This document shows, in pieces, positions 26,767-36,293 of a DNA stretch of 64,000 bases. Within the stretch, counting starts at the first letter, position 1, and every line of letters begins with the position of its first letter. This DNA comes from Geochorda sp036562495 (lineage in GTDB: Bacteria; Bacillota; Limnochordia; Limnochordales; Geochordaceae), in NCBI GenBank assembly GCA_036562495.1, contig DATCKA010000092.1:1-64000 (forward strand). The letters run 5' to 3'. The notes under the pieces were generated by a model. The model was not told the DNA's origin and did no database searches. It was given only the letters and a program-made list of their open reading frames with translations. A program made the position numbers and the translations under genes.

Positions 26767-28131
26767 TCACGAGATGGGCTCACCGGGCAGCGGCGGTCGC
26801 CCCGCGGCCGACGGCGCCTCGGGCGGGCTGAGGGATGCGAGCCACCGTGCCAGGACGCGCCGCTCCTCGGGGGTGCCCATGAAGGGCGGCATGTAGGGCT
26901 TCAAGGTGTCGAGGTGGGCGAGCTGGAAGTCGAGGTAGGCCTCGCTCCAGCCTCTGACCAGGGGCTGGATGTCGTTGTAGCCGCCCAGCGAGTGACAGAT
27001 GGAGCACTGGAGGCGGAAGATCTCCTGGCCGGCGAGGACGTCCGCCACCTGAGCGTGGGCCTGGTCGCCTGCCGCCCATGCCGGCTCCGTCCGCACCGGG
27101 TCAGCGAAACGAGCGGAGGCCAGCACCCCCCGGGCAGAGAGCTGGGGCTGCTGCCAGACGAAGACCCCGTTGGAGTAGAGGTAGCCGTAGATGGTGTAGG
27201 GCTTGCGGATGCCCTCCCGTACCCACTCGGTGCCACCCGTCGCGATGAGCCCCGCCGCCAGGAGCACGGCCGCCAGGGCGCTCGTGGCCGTCCTGGGGGC
27301 CCGCAGCGGCCCCAACACGCCCACGGCGAAGATGATGGACGAGATGACGACGCTCCCCACGAACATCAGGGAGACGGGCGCGGCTCCGCCCAACACCAGC
27401 ATCCGGGCGCCGACGGGCACCACCTGCAAGTACCAGATGGTGGTCAGCGGCAGCAGCAGCGCCCCGGGCACCAGCCACCAGGCGGCAAACCGCACCACCC
27501 GGTCGCGATCCGGCTGGGATGTGATGCCGGTGGCGGTCGCCAGCCCCCACAACCCGGCCAGGGCTGCGGCCGCAGCGCTCCGACCCACCAGGCTCGGCCA
27601 GTAGCTGGGGTTGAAGAAGCCGTCCCAGAAGTTGCCCGTCTCGAGCCAGCGACCCGGCGTCAGCATGAAGCTGATGATGCCGTTGATGATCACCAGCGAC
27701 ATGAAGGCGCTGACCGCGTAGGCCCACCCGTAGAGCATGTGGGTCCTGGCGTCCACCCGGTGCCACGACGCGACGTAGAGCAGCACCGCCGTGATCTCGG
27801 CGATGAAGAAGACCCACTCCATGGCCCATGCCCAGACGAAGGTGCGGATGAGCACCGACGTGGTCGGCGGACTGACCAGGCCGATGGTAAACCAGATGCC
27901 CACCCCGGTCAGGGCGCCGAAGACGGCGGTGAGGAGCAGGAAGAACCGGGAATGAGCCTCGACGTAGGCCAGCACCTCCTGCCGACCCTCACGACGGGCC
28001 CACCGTTCGGCCAGCACCAGGTAGAGCCCGCCGCCGACGGCGAACATGGCCACGAAGACGTGCAGGATGGCGACGATGCCAACGGTGAGGGAGCCTCCCA
28101 ATCGAGGGATGGCCCAGAAGGGATAGTTCAC
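26767..28131 (-). CDS. CydA-like oxidase subunit with C-terminal cytochrome c domain
   Basis: 454 residues. The CydA-like part (1-325) has H24 (ILHVFVAMF), FLLLTAVFGALTGVGIWFTI, E105 and E112 in MEWVFFIAEI, SWHRVDARTHMLYGWAYAVS, and TEWVREGIRKPYTIYGY, the counterpart of the CydA T-E-x-GRQPW segment. No quinol-binding Q-loop insertion is seen and the region matching the b558 His has none. Residues 355-435 form a c-type cytochrome: CSICH at 376-380 and a likely Met ligand at 414 or 418. Bd-like oxidases without CydB occur in several phyla. First gene of the two-gene operon. Confidence 0.85.
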   Translation of the reverse strand: MNYPFWAIPRLGGSLTVGIVAILHVFVAMFAVGGGLYLVLAERWARREGRQEVLAYVEAHSRFFLLLTAVFGALTGVGIWFTIGLVSPPTTSVLIRTFVWAWAMEWVFFIAEITAVLLYVASWHRVDARTHMLYGWAYAVSAFMSLVIINGIISFMLTPGRWLETGNFWDGFFNPSYWPSLVGRSAAAAALAGLWGLATATGITSQPDRDRVVRFAAWWLVPGALLLPLTTIWYLQVVPVGARMLVLGGAAPVSLMFVGSVVISSIIFAVGVLGPLRAPRTATSALAAVLLAAGLIATGGTEWVREGIRKPYTIYGYLYSNGVFVWQQPQLSARGVLASARFADPVRTEPAWAAGDQAHAQVADVLAGQEIFRLQCSICHSLGGYNDIQPLVRGWSEAYLDFQLAHLDTLKPYMPPFMGTPEERRVLARWLASLSPPEAPSAAGRPPLPGEPIS

Positions 28132-28161
28132 GGCGTACCCCTCCTTGTTGCAAACGAAAAC

Positions 28162-28193
28162 GTGGTAGTAAGGAAAACCGCTGGCACTACCAC
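28162..28193. promoter_or_regulatory. 8-bp inverted repeat upstream of the bd-like oxidase operon
   Basis: GTGGTAGT (28162-28169) and ACTACCAC (28186-28193) are perfectly complementary, with arm starts 24 bases apart. They lie 31-62 bases upstream of the oxidase start, in the 165-base gap after Lhr (transcribed from the other side). The spacing of just over two helical turns suits a dimeric regulator; a hairpin in the leader is the alternative. Confidence 0.45.
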
Positions 28194-28296
28194 CGTACCG
28201 GGGGATGGACCGGTCCGAGAGGGGAGAAAGTGGAGGACGACAGTCTGTGAGAATTGTCTGAACCGGATGTGGCGTCTCCGGCCAACAAGGTAGGGT

Positions 28297-31200
28297 CTAG
28301 ACCCAACGTTCGAGGGTGTGGGGCCCCTCGGCGAACCCGGCCTCCCGGATCCATGCCAGGTGTCCACGGTCTTGGGTGACCGGGACCCCCTGGACGGTGC
28401 GGATGATCAGCCGTCGTCCGGGAAAGGCAGCGCCCGCCAGGCGCGCCGCCGACTCCAGAGCCTGGCGCAACGCCTCGGGGCTCGCGGCGGGATCGTGCCA
28501 CAGCCCGCCCGAGGCCGGGCGCAGGAGCAGGATGGGATCGGGTCCTACTCCGGCGACCAGCCCCGTGGGCGGCCCCGCGGGCCACCAGGAGGGGAGATGC
28601 CCGGCCAGGGCCACCGCCACCACGGGGTCCACGGTCGCCGTGGCCCACGCGTGACCCCATGAGCTCCCGGCACCGGCCGCCTCCGAGCGCAACGCTTCGA
28701 TGTCGGGGCCCCTGGCGAACTGCTCGCCCTCCAACCCCTCCACGGCCCAGACGCGCAGGACCCGCCCCTGGGCCTCCATCGTCTCGAGCGCCTGGGCGAC
28801 GTAGGACCAGGGCAGCGGGATCCCCTCGGCGATGGCCACGCTGCGGCTGACGATCCCGTATCGGGCCAAGAGCGCCTCGGCCCACGCCTCGGCCTGGCGG
28901 GACCGTTGGTCGAGCTCGTGACCGACGCGGTAGAAGCGCACCAGGGACACATCAGGCCTCGCACCTGCCCGGCGGGAGAGCGCACGGCGGACGGCGCGGC
29001 GCACGGCCCGGGCGCGGCGGCGGTACGTCCCCGGCGATAGCCCGACCGCGGCCGGCACGTCTCGTCTGGGGGCCCGAGCCACGGCCTCGAGCAGCTCGAT
29101 GGATTCGGCTCCCACGAGGCCGGCCCGCACGAGCGCAAGCAGGGCCCCGGCAGCGGTCTCCATGTCGAGCCCTGCATGGCTTGCGAGCTCCCACCCAAAC
29201 CAGCTGCCCCCTCGCTGAAGGACGGCCAGGACGGCGCGTGCCTCGGGGGGGAGCTGAGGCTCGGAGACGGCAGGGCCGGCCAGGTTGGCGCCGGACGCCT
29301 GAGTCCGAGGGAAGAGGGTCACCCGGGGCTCCCGATCCGCCTCCTGGCCGTCCGCCACCACGGCCCAGCCGACCTGGCCGGAGGCAATGGCCCTGGCGAG
29401 GTCGGGGCGCGGGTCTCGACCGAGACGGCCCGCCAGCATGACGAGCCAGTCCGACCAGCGTGCCCGCACGCCCGCCATGGTGGAGAGTCGCTGGAGGAGG
29501 AGCTCCGTCTCCGCGTTCGTATCCGGGCGCTCTCGTGCCCGCAGCAGGCCGTGACGCCGCATGACGAAGGCCCGGTAGCGTGAGATGGGGACGGGGGCAG
29601 CCTCGGCCCGAGCCCGCTCGAGCGTGCGCCGGCGAGCCTCCAGCAGCCCCGCCACCGCCACGTAGCCGGGTGCCTCCCCGGCCCGCAGGGTGGCCAGCAA
29701 GACGAGACCCCTGGCCTCCAGCACCTGTAGCGCGCCCTGGGCGACCGGGGCCGGTACGCCGTAGCGGTCGGCCACATCCTCGACGCGCCAGGGGCCGGGC
29801 CGCGAGGAGAGCCGGTGGGAGAGCAGGGCGGCGAGGGCTTCGATCCGCTGCTGCGGGTCGTCCGCGTCCAGGGCCTCGAGGGCAGGGGCCAGCAGGGCGT
29901 GGACCCACAGGTCACGGCGGCGCATCACGCGCCCCTGTCGCCTGAGCGCATCCATCCACGTCTGCCACGGGGCCCCCGTCCCGATGGCCTCCTCCAGTTC
30001 CCGGTAGCTGAGGTCACCGGCGAACCGCAGCCAGTCCTCCAGACGGTCGATGGTATCGGGGGGCCGGTGGCCCAACCACGCCGGGAAACGATGGCGCTCG
30101 GCCACCTCCTGGAAGGCACGCTCGTCCACCAGACGCTCCAGGTGCCCGGCTGCGGCTGCCTGGCGCAGCAGCTCCTCGGGGTCGCCCATCAACAGCGTCG
30201 CGCGGCCCTCGGCCTTGGGCGCGTCGGGCCTGTACAGGTAGGCTTGCGTAAAGGCCGCCAGCATGGCCGCCGCGAGGGGAGAGGGGACGCGTCGCTCCAC
30301 CACCCGCCGCTCGATCTCGCCGCGCTGCAGGCCCCTCACCAGCCGTGCCATGGTCTCCACGTCGAGGTCCTCTGCGGCCGCCTCGCGGAGGGCCTCCTGC
30401 AGCAGGACACGCACGGCCCCCGCTCGGGTCGCCTGCGCGAGCAGGTCCGCGGCCCTGAGGCGCTGCAGCCACAAGGGTTGGCGGCGTGCCCGGTGGCTGC
30501 GCGGGATGAGCAGCGCCCGGGTGGCCGCCTCCCGAAACCGCTGGGCCACCAGGGGGCTCCCGGGCAGCCACGCGTGGACCAACGCGACGGGGTCCTCGCC
30601 TCCGAGGCGACAGAGCTCGTCGGGGTCGACGTCGGCCTCCGCGGGCAGGCGCACCATCACCCCGTCGTCGGCCGCGAGCGTGTCGGGAGTCAGGCCGCGA
30701 GCACGCAGGTAGCCTTCGATGGCCAGCGCCCAGGCCCGGTGGACGGCCCGGCCCCAGGGGCTGTGCAAGACGATGCGCCGGTCGCCCAGCTCGTCGGGAA
30801 AGGTCTCGACCACGACGCGGCGATCCGTCGGGAGCGTGCCGCAGGCCCTCCACTGGCGGACCACCAGGCTCGCCAGGGCGTCGGCAGCGGCCTCGTCCAG
30901 GCAGGCATGCTCGCACAGCCACCGTCGCAACTCCGAGTGGGCCGCATCGTCGGAGGGGCAGTCCTTCAGGCGCTCGGCCATCTGCGCCAGGGTCTCGCCG
31001 ACCCAGCGCCCCAGGTGCGTGGAGCGGCCCTGCGCGTCCCCCCGCCAGAACGGCACCAGGGCGGGCCCCTCGTGAGGAGCGGGGCTGACCAGGACCCGGT
31101 CGGGCTTGATGGCCTCGATGCGCCACGTGCCCATGCCGAGCCTGAAGACGTCGCCCCGGCGTCTCTCGTAGGTGAACTCCTCGTCCAACTCGCCGAGTTT

Positions 31201-32796
31201 GACGTCGGTGCCCTGCAGGTAGACGGGATACAGCCCTCGGTCCGGGATGGTGCCCGACCCGGCGTAGAGGACCGTCAGGGCTCCCTCGGCGCTGCGGATG
31301 CGCCCGTGCTGCCGGTCCCAACGCACTCGGGGTCGCCATCGACCGCCGGGGAGCTCGCCGGCTACCAGAGCCAGCACCTCTTGGAACATTTCCCGGGAAA
31401 GGTCCGAGAAAGCTGCCGTGCGACGGACCAGTCTCAGCAGCTCCTGCTCGTCCCACTCCTGGACCACGGTGGCGCCGACGACGAACTGCGCCAGCACGTC
31501 CAGCCCGCCCGACAGCAGCCGGGTGGGCTCGATGTCGCCGGCGACCATGGCCCGGGCAGCGGCCGCGGCCTCGAGCAAATCGGCCGGGTGCGTGGCCAGC
31601 AGGACGCCGTGGCTGGTGCCCGTGACGGCATGACCGGAGCGCCCCAGCCGCTGCAATCCCTGGGCCACCTGCTTGGGTGACTGGACCTGGACGACCAGGT
31701 CGACGGTGCCCACGTCGATGCCCAGCTCGAGGGTGGAGGTGGCCACCACGGCCTTGAGCGCACCCGACTTGAGCGCCTCTTCCACGTAGAGGCGCGCCGG
31801 TCGCGCCATGCTGCCGTGGTGCGTCATGGTGAGGCGACGCCCCGCCAGGTCGTTGACGAGGTGGGTGAGGCGCTCGGCCAGGCGGCGGTTGTTGACGAAG
31901 ACCAGGGTGGCGCGGTGCGCCTCGATGAGCTCCAGGAGCCGGCGCGCCACCGACGTCCACACCGACCCCTCGTCCTCGGGCAGTCCGAGGCCGGGCACGA
32001 TCACCTCGAGGGTCAGCGGCTTGCGACCGCCCGCTTCGAGTACCCGCACCTCCCCGGCGTGGGCGCCGCCGAGCCACACGGCGGCGGCCTCCGGCGGCTC
32101 GATGGTGGCTGACAGACCGACGCGTTGCGCCCGTGCGCCTGCGAGGAGATCCCGCAGCTCGAGGCTGAGCGCCAGGAGCACGCCTCGCTTGCTCGGGGCC
32201 AGCGCGTGCACCTCGTCGACGATGACCCGGCTGGCCCGGAGCAGGGCGGGGCGGGTCGCCGGCGACAAGAGCATCAGGAAGAAGGACTCCGGGGTGGTGA
32301 CGAGGATGTGCGGGGGGCGGCGCGCCATGGCCCGGCGCTGTCGAGCAGGGGTGTCGGCGGTGCGCACCCCGGCCTCGATGCCGGGCCAGGGCCGACCACG
32401 CTCACGGGCGAGGGAGGCTAGCTCGGCCAGGGGCTGTTGCAGCGTGCGGTGGATGTCGTGGCCGAGAGCCCGCAGCGGTGAGACGTAGATGGTGTGGACG
32501 CGAGGACTGGTCTCGCTCGACGTGCGCAGCAGCTCGTCGAGGGTCACCAGGAAGGCCGCCAGTGTCTTGCCGGACCCGGTCGGGGCCGACAGGACCACGT
32601 CCTGCCCCGACCGGATGGCGGGCCACCCCATGCACTGCACGGGGGTCGGCGTGCCCCACCGCCGCGTGAAGCACTCGGCGACCAGGGGATCGAAGGCTGC
32701 TAGCGGATCGTCACGCAGCGGACGAAGGCGCCTCCCAGTGGACCTGGCACTCCTCGACGGAGCGCTCCAGCTCCGCCGCCAGGCTGGCGGGGTCAT
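28297..32796 (-). CDS. lhr: Lhr-type large ATP-dependent helicase
   Basis: 1499 residues, the length of full bacterial Lhr (core plus C-terminal extension). Motifs: Q-motif region TPTPVQCMGWPAI, Walker A APTGSGKT (71-78), DEVH-type VIVDEVHALAPSKRG, SATIEPPEA, TSTLELGIDVGTVDLVVQVQ, motif VI GLQRLGRSGHAV. Then winged-helix, Lhr core and C-terminal domains. Lhr is a 3'-5' helicase tied to mitomycin C-type repair in mycobacteria. The only ATG is 32796, inside the 3' end of the CBS-ACT gene (86-base overlap). A non-ATG start near 32715-32730, behind GGGAGG, is possible. Residues after about 24 match the family. Confidence 0.93.
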   Translation of the reverse strand: MTPPAWRRSWSAPSRSARSTGRRLRPLRDDPLAAFDPLVAECFTRRWGTPTPVQCMGWPAIRSGQDVVLSAPTGSGKTLAAFLVTLDELLRTSSETSPRVHTIYVSPLRALGHDIHRTLQQPLAELASLARERGRPWPGIEAGVRTADTPARQRRAMARRPPHILVTTPESFFLMLLSPATRPALLRASRVIVDEVHALAPSKRGVLLALSLELRDLLAGARAQRVGLSATIEPPEAAAVWLGGAHAGEVRVLEAGGRKPLTLEVIVPGLGLPEDEGSVWTSVARRLLELIEAHRATLVFVNNRRLAERLTHLVNDLAGRRLTMTHHGSMARPARLYVEEALKSGALKAVVATSTLELGIDVGTVDLVVQVQSPKQVAQGLQRLGRSGHAVTGTSHGVLLATHPADLLEAAAAARAMVAGDIEPTRLLSGGLDVLAQFVVGATVVQEWDEQELLRLVRRTAAFSDLSREMFQEVLALVAGELPGGRWRPRVRWDRQHGRIRSAEGALTVLYAGSGTIPDRGLYPVYLQGTDVKLGELDEEFTYERRRGDVFRLGMGTWRIEAIKPDRVLVSPAPHEGPALVPFWRGDAQGRSTHLGRWVGETLAQMAERLKDCPSDDAAHSELRRWLCEHACLDEAAADALASLVVRQWRACGTLPTDRRVVVETFPDELGDRRIVLHSPWGRAVHRAWALAIEGYLRARGLTPDTLAADDGVMVRLPAEADVDPDELCRLGGEDPVALVHAWLPGSPLVAQRFREAATRALLIPRSHRARRQPLWLQRLRAADLLAQATRAGAVRVLLQEALREAAAEDLDVETMARLVRGLQRGEIERRVVERRVPSPLAAAMLAAFTQAYLYRPDAPKAEGRATLLMGDPEELLRQAAAAGHLERLVDERAFQEVAERHRFPAWLGHRPPDTIDRLEDWLRFAGDLSYRELEEAIGTGAPWQTWMDALRRQGRVMRRRDLWVHALLAPALEALDADDPQQRIEALAALLSHRLSSRPGPWRVEDVADRYGVPAPVAQGALQVLEARGLVLLATLRAGEAPGYVAVAGLLEARRRTLERARAEAAPVPISRYRAFVMRRHGLLRARERPDTNAETELLLQRLSTMAGVRARWSDWLVMLAGRLGRDPRPDLARAIASGQVGWAVVADGQEADREPRVTLFPRTQASGANLAGPAVSEPQLPPEARAVLAVLQRGGSWFGWELASHAGLDMETAAGALLALVRAGLVGAESIELLEAVARAPRRDVPAAVGLSPGTYRRRARAVRRAVRRALSRRAGARPDVSLVRFYRVGHELDQRSRQAEAWAEALLARYGIVSRSVAIAEGIPLPWSYVAQALETMEAQGRVLRVWAVEGLEGEQFARGPDIEALRSEAAGAGSSWGHAWATATVDPVVAVALAGHLPSWWPAGPPTGLVAGVGPDPILLLRPASGGLWHDPAASPEALRQALESAARLAGAAFPGRRLIIRTVQGVPVTQDRGHLAWIREAGFAEGPHTLERWV

Positions 32797-33364
32797 CGCC
32801 CTCTACACGGCACACCAGGTGCGCCCGGCCCGGAGGTGCTGGAGTGGTGACGACGCTGTGGATGTTGAGGCCGTGGCCGGCGATGACCGAGGCGATGCGC
32901 GCCAGCACCCCCGGCCGGTCGGCGCAGTCGACCTCCAGGCGGGAGCCCGGCTTGCGCACGCCCAGGAGGTCGACGAAGGCGTCGAAGATGTCGGTCTCCG
33001 TGATGATTCCAACGAGACGACCATCTTCGACGACGGGCAGCCCGCCGATCTTGTGCTCGCGCATCAAGAGGGCGGCCTGCTCGATGGGCGAGTCGGGCGA
33101 TACGGTGATGACCCGCCGGGTCATGGCCTCCCGCACCGTCAGCTTGTCCAGCAGGTACCGCAGCTCGTAGACGCTGAGCGTGGTGGCGGGCGACGCCGAG
33201 ACCCTCATCAGGTCCAGCAGCGTCACGATGCCCACCACCTCGCCGTTCTCCAGCACCGGCAACCGGCGGATCTTGCGCCCCTCCATCAGGCGGAGCGCCT
33301 CGACCACCGGGGTGGAGGGCTCCACCGTGATGGGATTGACGGTCATCCTGTCGCGCACACGCAC
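32711..33364 (-). CDS. Two CBS domains plus ACT domain (AcuB-like) regulatory protein
   Basis: 217 residues. GTG 33364 gives the family-typical start MRVRDRMTVNPITVEPSTPV and has GGAGGGGGA nine bases upstream. CBS 1 runs to about residue 60 (RRLPVLENGEVVGIVTLLDL), CBS 2 to about 130 (GGLPVVEDGRLVGIITETDI), and an ACT domain fills 140-210 (VDCADRPGVLARIASVIAGH, LNIHSVVT). Such proteins bind adenosyl nucleotides and a small ligand. AcuB is linked to acetoin use in Bacillus, but no acetoin gene is near. Its 3' end overlaps the lhr start. Confidence 0.88.
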   Translation of the reverse strand: MRVRDRMTVNPITVEPSTPVVEALRLMEGRKIRRLPVLENGEVVGIVTLLDLMRVSASPATTLSVYELRYLLDKLTVREAMTRRVITVSPDSPIEQAALLMREHKIGGLPVVEDGRLVGIITETDIFDAFVDLLGVRKPGSRLEVDCADRPGVLARIASVIAGHGLNIHSVVTTPAPPGRAHLVCRVEGDDPASLAAELERSVEECQVHWEAPSSAA

Positions 33365-33459
33365 GGTGTGATCTCCCCCTCCATCTCGGCGCGATGTACC
33401 ATCCAAAGCCCGGGCCTGCCGAGCTCCCTGGCGTCGTCGCCGTCGGGCCTCGCCCTGGC

Positions 33460-35316
33460 TCAGCGGCCGGGCAGGAGATGCCGCTCTAGAAAGTCCGCCG
33501 TGAGACGAAACGCCCTCTGGAGGTTGGCCCGGCGGGTGAAACCGTGCCCCTCGTCCTCGAAGACCACGTACTCGACGGGGCGGCCCAGGGCCCGCAGGCG
33601 CTCGACCATCTGGTCCGACTCGGCTTTGACGACGCGCGGATCGTTTTGGCCCTGGATGACCAGCAGGGGCGCCCGTACCTGATCGACGTACGTGATGGGC
33701 GACCGCTCCAGCAGCATCTCGCGGTCCTCGTCCGGGTCGCCCACCCAGCGCTTCATGAACCGCCGCCACGTCGGCGGCACGCTCCTGGCGAAGGTAACCA
33801 GGTTGCTGGGGCCGACGATGTCGACGGCGGCCGCCCAGTACTGCGGCAGGCGCGTCACGGCAGAGAGCGTGGCGAAGCCGCCGAAGCTCCCGCCGAAGAT
33901 GGCCAGGCGTCGGGGATCGACCCAGGCAAGGCTCTGCAGGTAGCGGGCCGCCGCCTCGATGTCCCGCAGCTCACCGCCGCCCCAATCCCGGTGGATGAGG
34001 CGCTGGTAGCTGATCCCGTAGCCCGTGGAGCCGCGGATGTTGGGGGCCAGGATACCGATGCCCCGGTTGAGCAGGTACTGGTAGAGGGGGTTGTAGGCGG
34101 GCCGCTCCTGCGCCTCGGGCCCCCCGTGGATGGAGAGGGCGACCGGCGCCGGGGCACCCGGCGAGGCACCCGGCGGACGATAGAGCCATGCCGGGATTTG
34201 CCGCCCGTCGAAGGTCGGAAACGTCACGAGCTCGGGGGCCACCAGGGACTCTTCGGGGATACCGCCCAGCATGCTGGACGTGATCCGGGTCACCCGGCCG
34301 TCGGCCAACCGAAGCACGTAGAGCTCCGTCGCCCGGCGGGGAGTGGCCAGGAGCAACGCCGCGTGGCTCCCGTCCGGTGAGAGGCGGAGGGCCGCCAGTA
34401 CTCCCTCGGGCACCGGAGGCTCGGCCACGACCCGGCCCGAGGGCACCTCGACGAGGCGCAGGCGGCTGATGCCACCCTCGTTGACCGAGACCAGCGCCAC
34501 CCGCCCGTCGGGAGCCAGCTCGACACTCTCCACGTCCCACTCGGGCGTGTAGATCCACTCCAGGGAGCCCGGGCGGTCGGGCCGGATGATGGCCAGCCCC
34601 GAGAACTCCCGATCCCGGTTGCTCACCACCAGGAAGCCGCTGCCATCAGGCAGCCACCAGTCCGGCAGGTGGATGGCCTCTCCGTCGTGGGGCGTCACGT
34701 TGCGGTACGAGCCATCCGTCAGATCCAGCACGTAGACGTCCTGGTCGGTGTTGGCGTGAAAGGCGACCACCGTCAGGCGGCGACCGTCGGGAGCCCAGGT
34801 GCCGGGTACCAGGTATTCGCCGGTGGAGAGGGCCAGGCGAGGCTCCCCGTCGGGAAGCTCACGGATGAAGACGTCCACCTGGGTGGGCGTGCGCTCGTTG
34901 CCGGCGTACGCGATGGCACGCCCGTCGGGCGAGAAAGCGGCGGCGGTCATCTCGTAGCGGACGTCCTCCCGGGACGTCAAGAGGCGCGGCCAGCCGCCCC
35001 CCAGTTGGAGCTCGAAGAGCTGCCAGAACTCATTGCCGTCGCGGTCTGCCAGGAAGACGATCCGGTCGCTGCGGGGGTGCGTCGCGGCGGCGCGCACCGT
35101 CCGGTCCTCGAAGAGGGTGAGCTGGTCCGGCCAGCCCCCTTCGACGGGGATGCGCCAGAGGTTGAACTGTCCCGAGATGTCGGTGGAGACGTAGACGTGC
35201 CGGCCGTCGGGGCTGAAGGCCAGGGCGCCAGGCTGATGGCGCCTCACGGCGAAGAACTGCTCGAACGCGTAACGCCCGCTGGTGGTCTCAGCCCGCTCTC
35301 GTCCCGTCACCGTCAT
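33460..35316 (-). CDS. S9-family prolyl oligopeptidase/acylaminoacyl peptidase
   Basis: 618 residues. The N-terminal two-thirds is a seven-bladed beta propeller with repeated FSPDGR/APDGR blade motifs (LAFSPDGRHVYVSTD, GTWAPDGRRLTVVAF, VELAPDGRVALVSV). The C-terminal alpha/beta hydrolase carries the triad: Ser in FGGSFGGFATLS, Asp in VIQGQNDPRV, His in EDEGHGFTR, with oxyanion-type SIHGGPEAQ. Cytoplasmic (no signal peptide). ATG 35316 overlaps the DMT transporter stop (ATGA), supporting that start although AGGAGG is only two bases away; GTG 35310 has better spacing. Confidence 0.94.
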   Translation of the reverse strand: MTVTGRERAETTSGRYAFEQFFAVRRHQPGALAFSPDGRHVYVSTDISGQFNLWRIPVEGGWPDQLTLFEDRTVRAAATHPRSDRIVFLADRDGNEFWQLFELQLGGGWPRLLTSREDVRYEMTAAAFSPDGRAIAYAGNERTPTQVDVFIRELPDGEPRLALSTGEYLVPGTWAPDGRRLTVVAFHANTDQDVYVLDLTDGSYRNVTPHDGEAIHLPDWWLPDGSGFLVVSNRDREFSGLAIIRPDRPGSLEWIYTPEWDVESVELAPDGRVALVSVNEGGISRLRLVEVPSGRVVAEPPVPEGVLAALRLSPDGSHAALLLATPRRATELYVLRLADGRVTRITSSMLGGIPEESLVAPELVTFPTFDGRQIPAWLYRPPGASPGAPAPVALSIHGGPEAQERPAYNPLYQYLLNRGIGILAPNIRGSTGYGISYQRLIHRDWGGGELRDIEAAARYLQSLAWVDPRRLAIFGGSFGGFATLSAVTRLPQYWAAAVDIVGPSNLVTFARSVPPTWRRFMKRWVGDPDEDREMLLERSPITYVDQVRAPLLVIQGQNDPRVVKAESDQMVERLRALGRPVEYVVFEDEGHGFTRRANLQRAFRLTADFLERHLLPGR

Positions 35317-36293
35317 CCCCTCCTCCCGACGCTCCCTGGTGTCGTCTTCGCCGTGACGGCGCCCCTTCCCTGGAGGCGGATGCGGCTGGCCAGCACCATG
35401 GCCACCACCACCAGACCTGCCCCTGCCGCCTGCGCCGGGGAGAGGCGCTCGCCGAGCAGGACGGCGGCCAGCGCGGTGGCGACCAGCGGCTCGGCCGACG
35501 AGAGGATGGAGGCCGTCACAGGGCCGACACGGGCCAGACCCGCCAGGAAGGCCGAGATGGCATAGGCCGTCGAGAGCAGGCCCAGCACCACCGCTGCCAG
35601 CCAACCCGCCAGCCCGATGCCGCCAAAGCGGTGGCCGGTTGCCATCGTCACCACCAGCGTCGAGAGCGCCGCCCCCGCGACGACCCATCGTGCCGACAAC
35701 ACGGCGGGGGCCCTGGCAGTGGCCGCGTCTCCCACGAGGATGTAGCCCGCGTAGCAGACGGCCGCTCCGAACGCCAGCGCCACCCCTCGGCCATGGACCG
35801 GCTGCAGCGCTCCACCGGCCACCAGGGCGGCCCCTGCCAGAGCCAGGGCCAGGGCGAGGGCCTCCGATCCCGACGGGAGCCGCCGGTGCAGCACCACGAC
35901 ACCGGCCCCGACCACAGCCGGATAGGTGTAAAACAGGAGTGCCGCCATCTGCGCGGGCACGTAATTCAGCGAGGAGAAGAAGCCGATGGCGGTGCCGGCG
36001 TAGCCCACCGCCCCCAGGGCGATGCCCACGAGCCGGGCGGAGGCCGGTACCTCGTGCATCCGGCTCCGGCCGCCGATGCGGCTGGCCGCGGCCAGCGCGA
36101 CCCAGGCCACCGAGAAGCGCAAGACCAGCAAGGTGAGCGGCGTGGCTCCATGAGCGTAGCCGATGCGCGCCAGTACCGGCATCGCACCGAAGGCAGCGGC
36201 CGAACTCAAGACGAGCAGGGCGCCCCCGAGAGGCTTCGAGGCCCGACGCGCCCCTGAGGGGGCTACGGTGGGGATAGGTCCAGCGGCGTCCAT
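35313..36293 (-). CDS. EamA/DMT-family transporter
   Basis: 326 residues with ten predicted membrane segments in two five-helix EamA repeats. Typical marks: LLVLSSAAAFGAMPVLARIG at the start, FSVAWVALAAASRI, and AILSSAEPLVATALAAVLLG in the second repeat. Probable metabolite exporter, substrate unknown. ATG 36293 lies inside the YCII gene's 3' end (31-base overlap), and its stop is coupled to the S9 peptidase. Confidence 0.87.
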   Translation of the reverse strand: MDAAGPIPTVAPSGARRASKPLGGALLVLSSAAAFGAMPVLARIGYAHGATPLTLLVLRFSVAWVALAAASRIGGRSRMHEVPASARLVGIALGAVGYAGTAIGFFSSLNYVPAQMAALLFYTYPAVVGAGVVVLHRRLPSGSEALALALALAGAALVAGGALQPVHGRGVALAFGAAVCYAGYILVGDAATARAPAVLSARWVVAGAALSTLVVTMATGHRFGGIGLAGWLAAVVLGLLSTAYAISAFLAGLARVGPVTASILSSAEPLVATALAAVLLGERLSPAQAAGAGLVVVAMVLASRIRLQGRGAVTAKTTPGSVGRRG

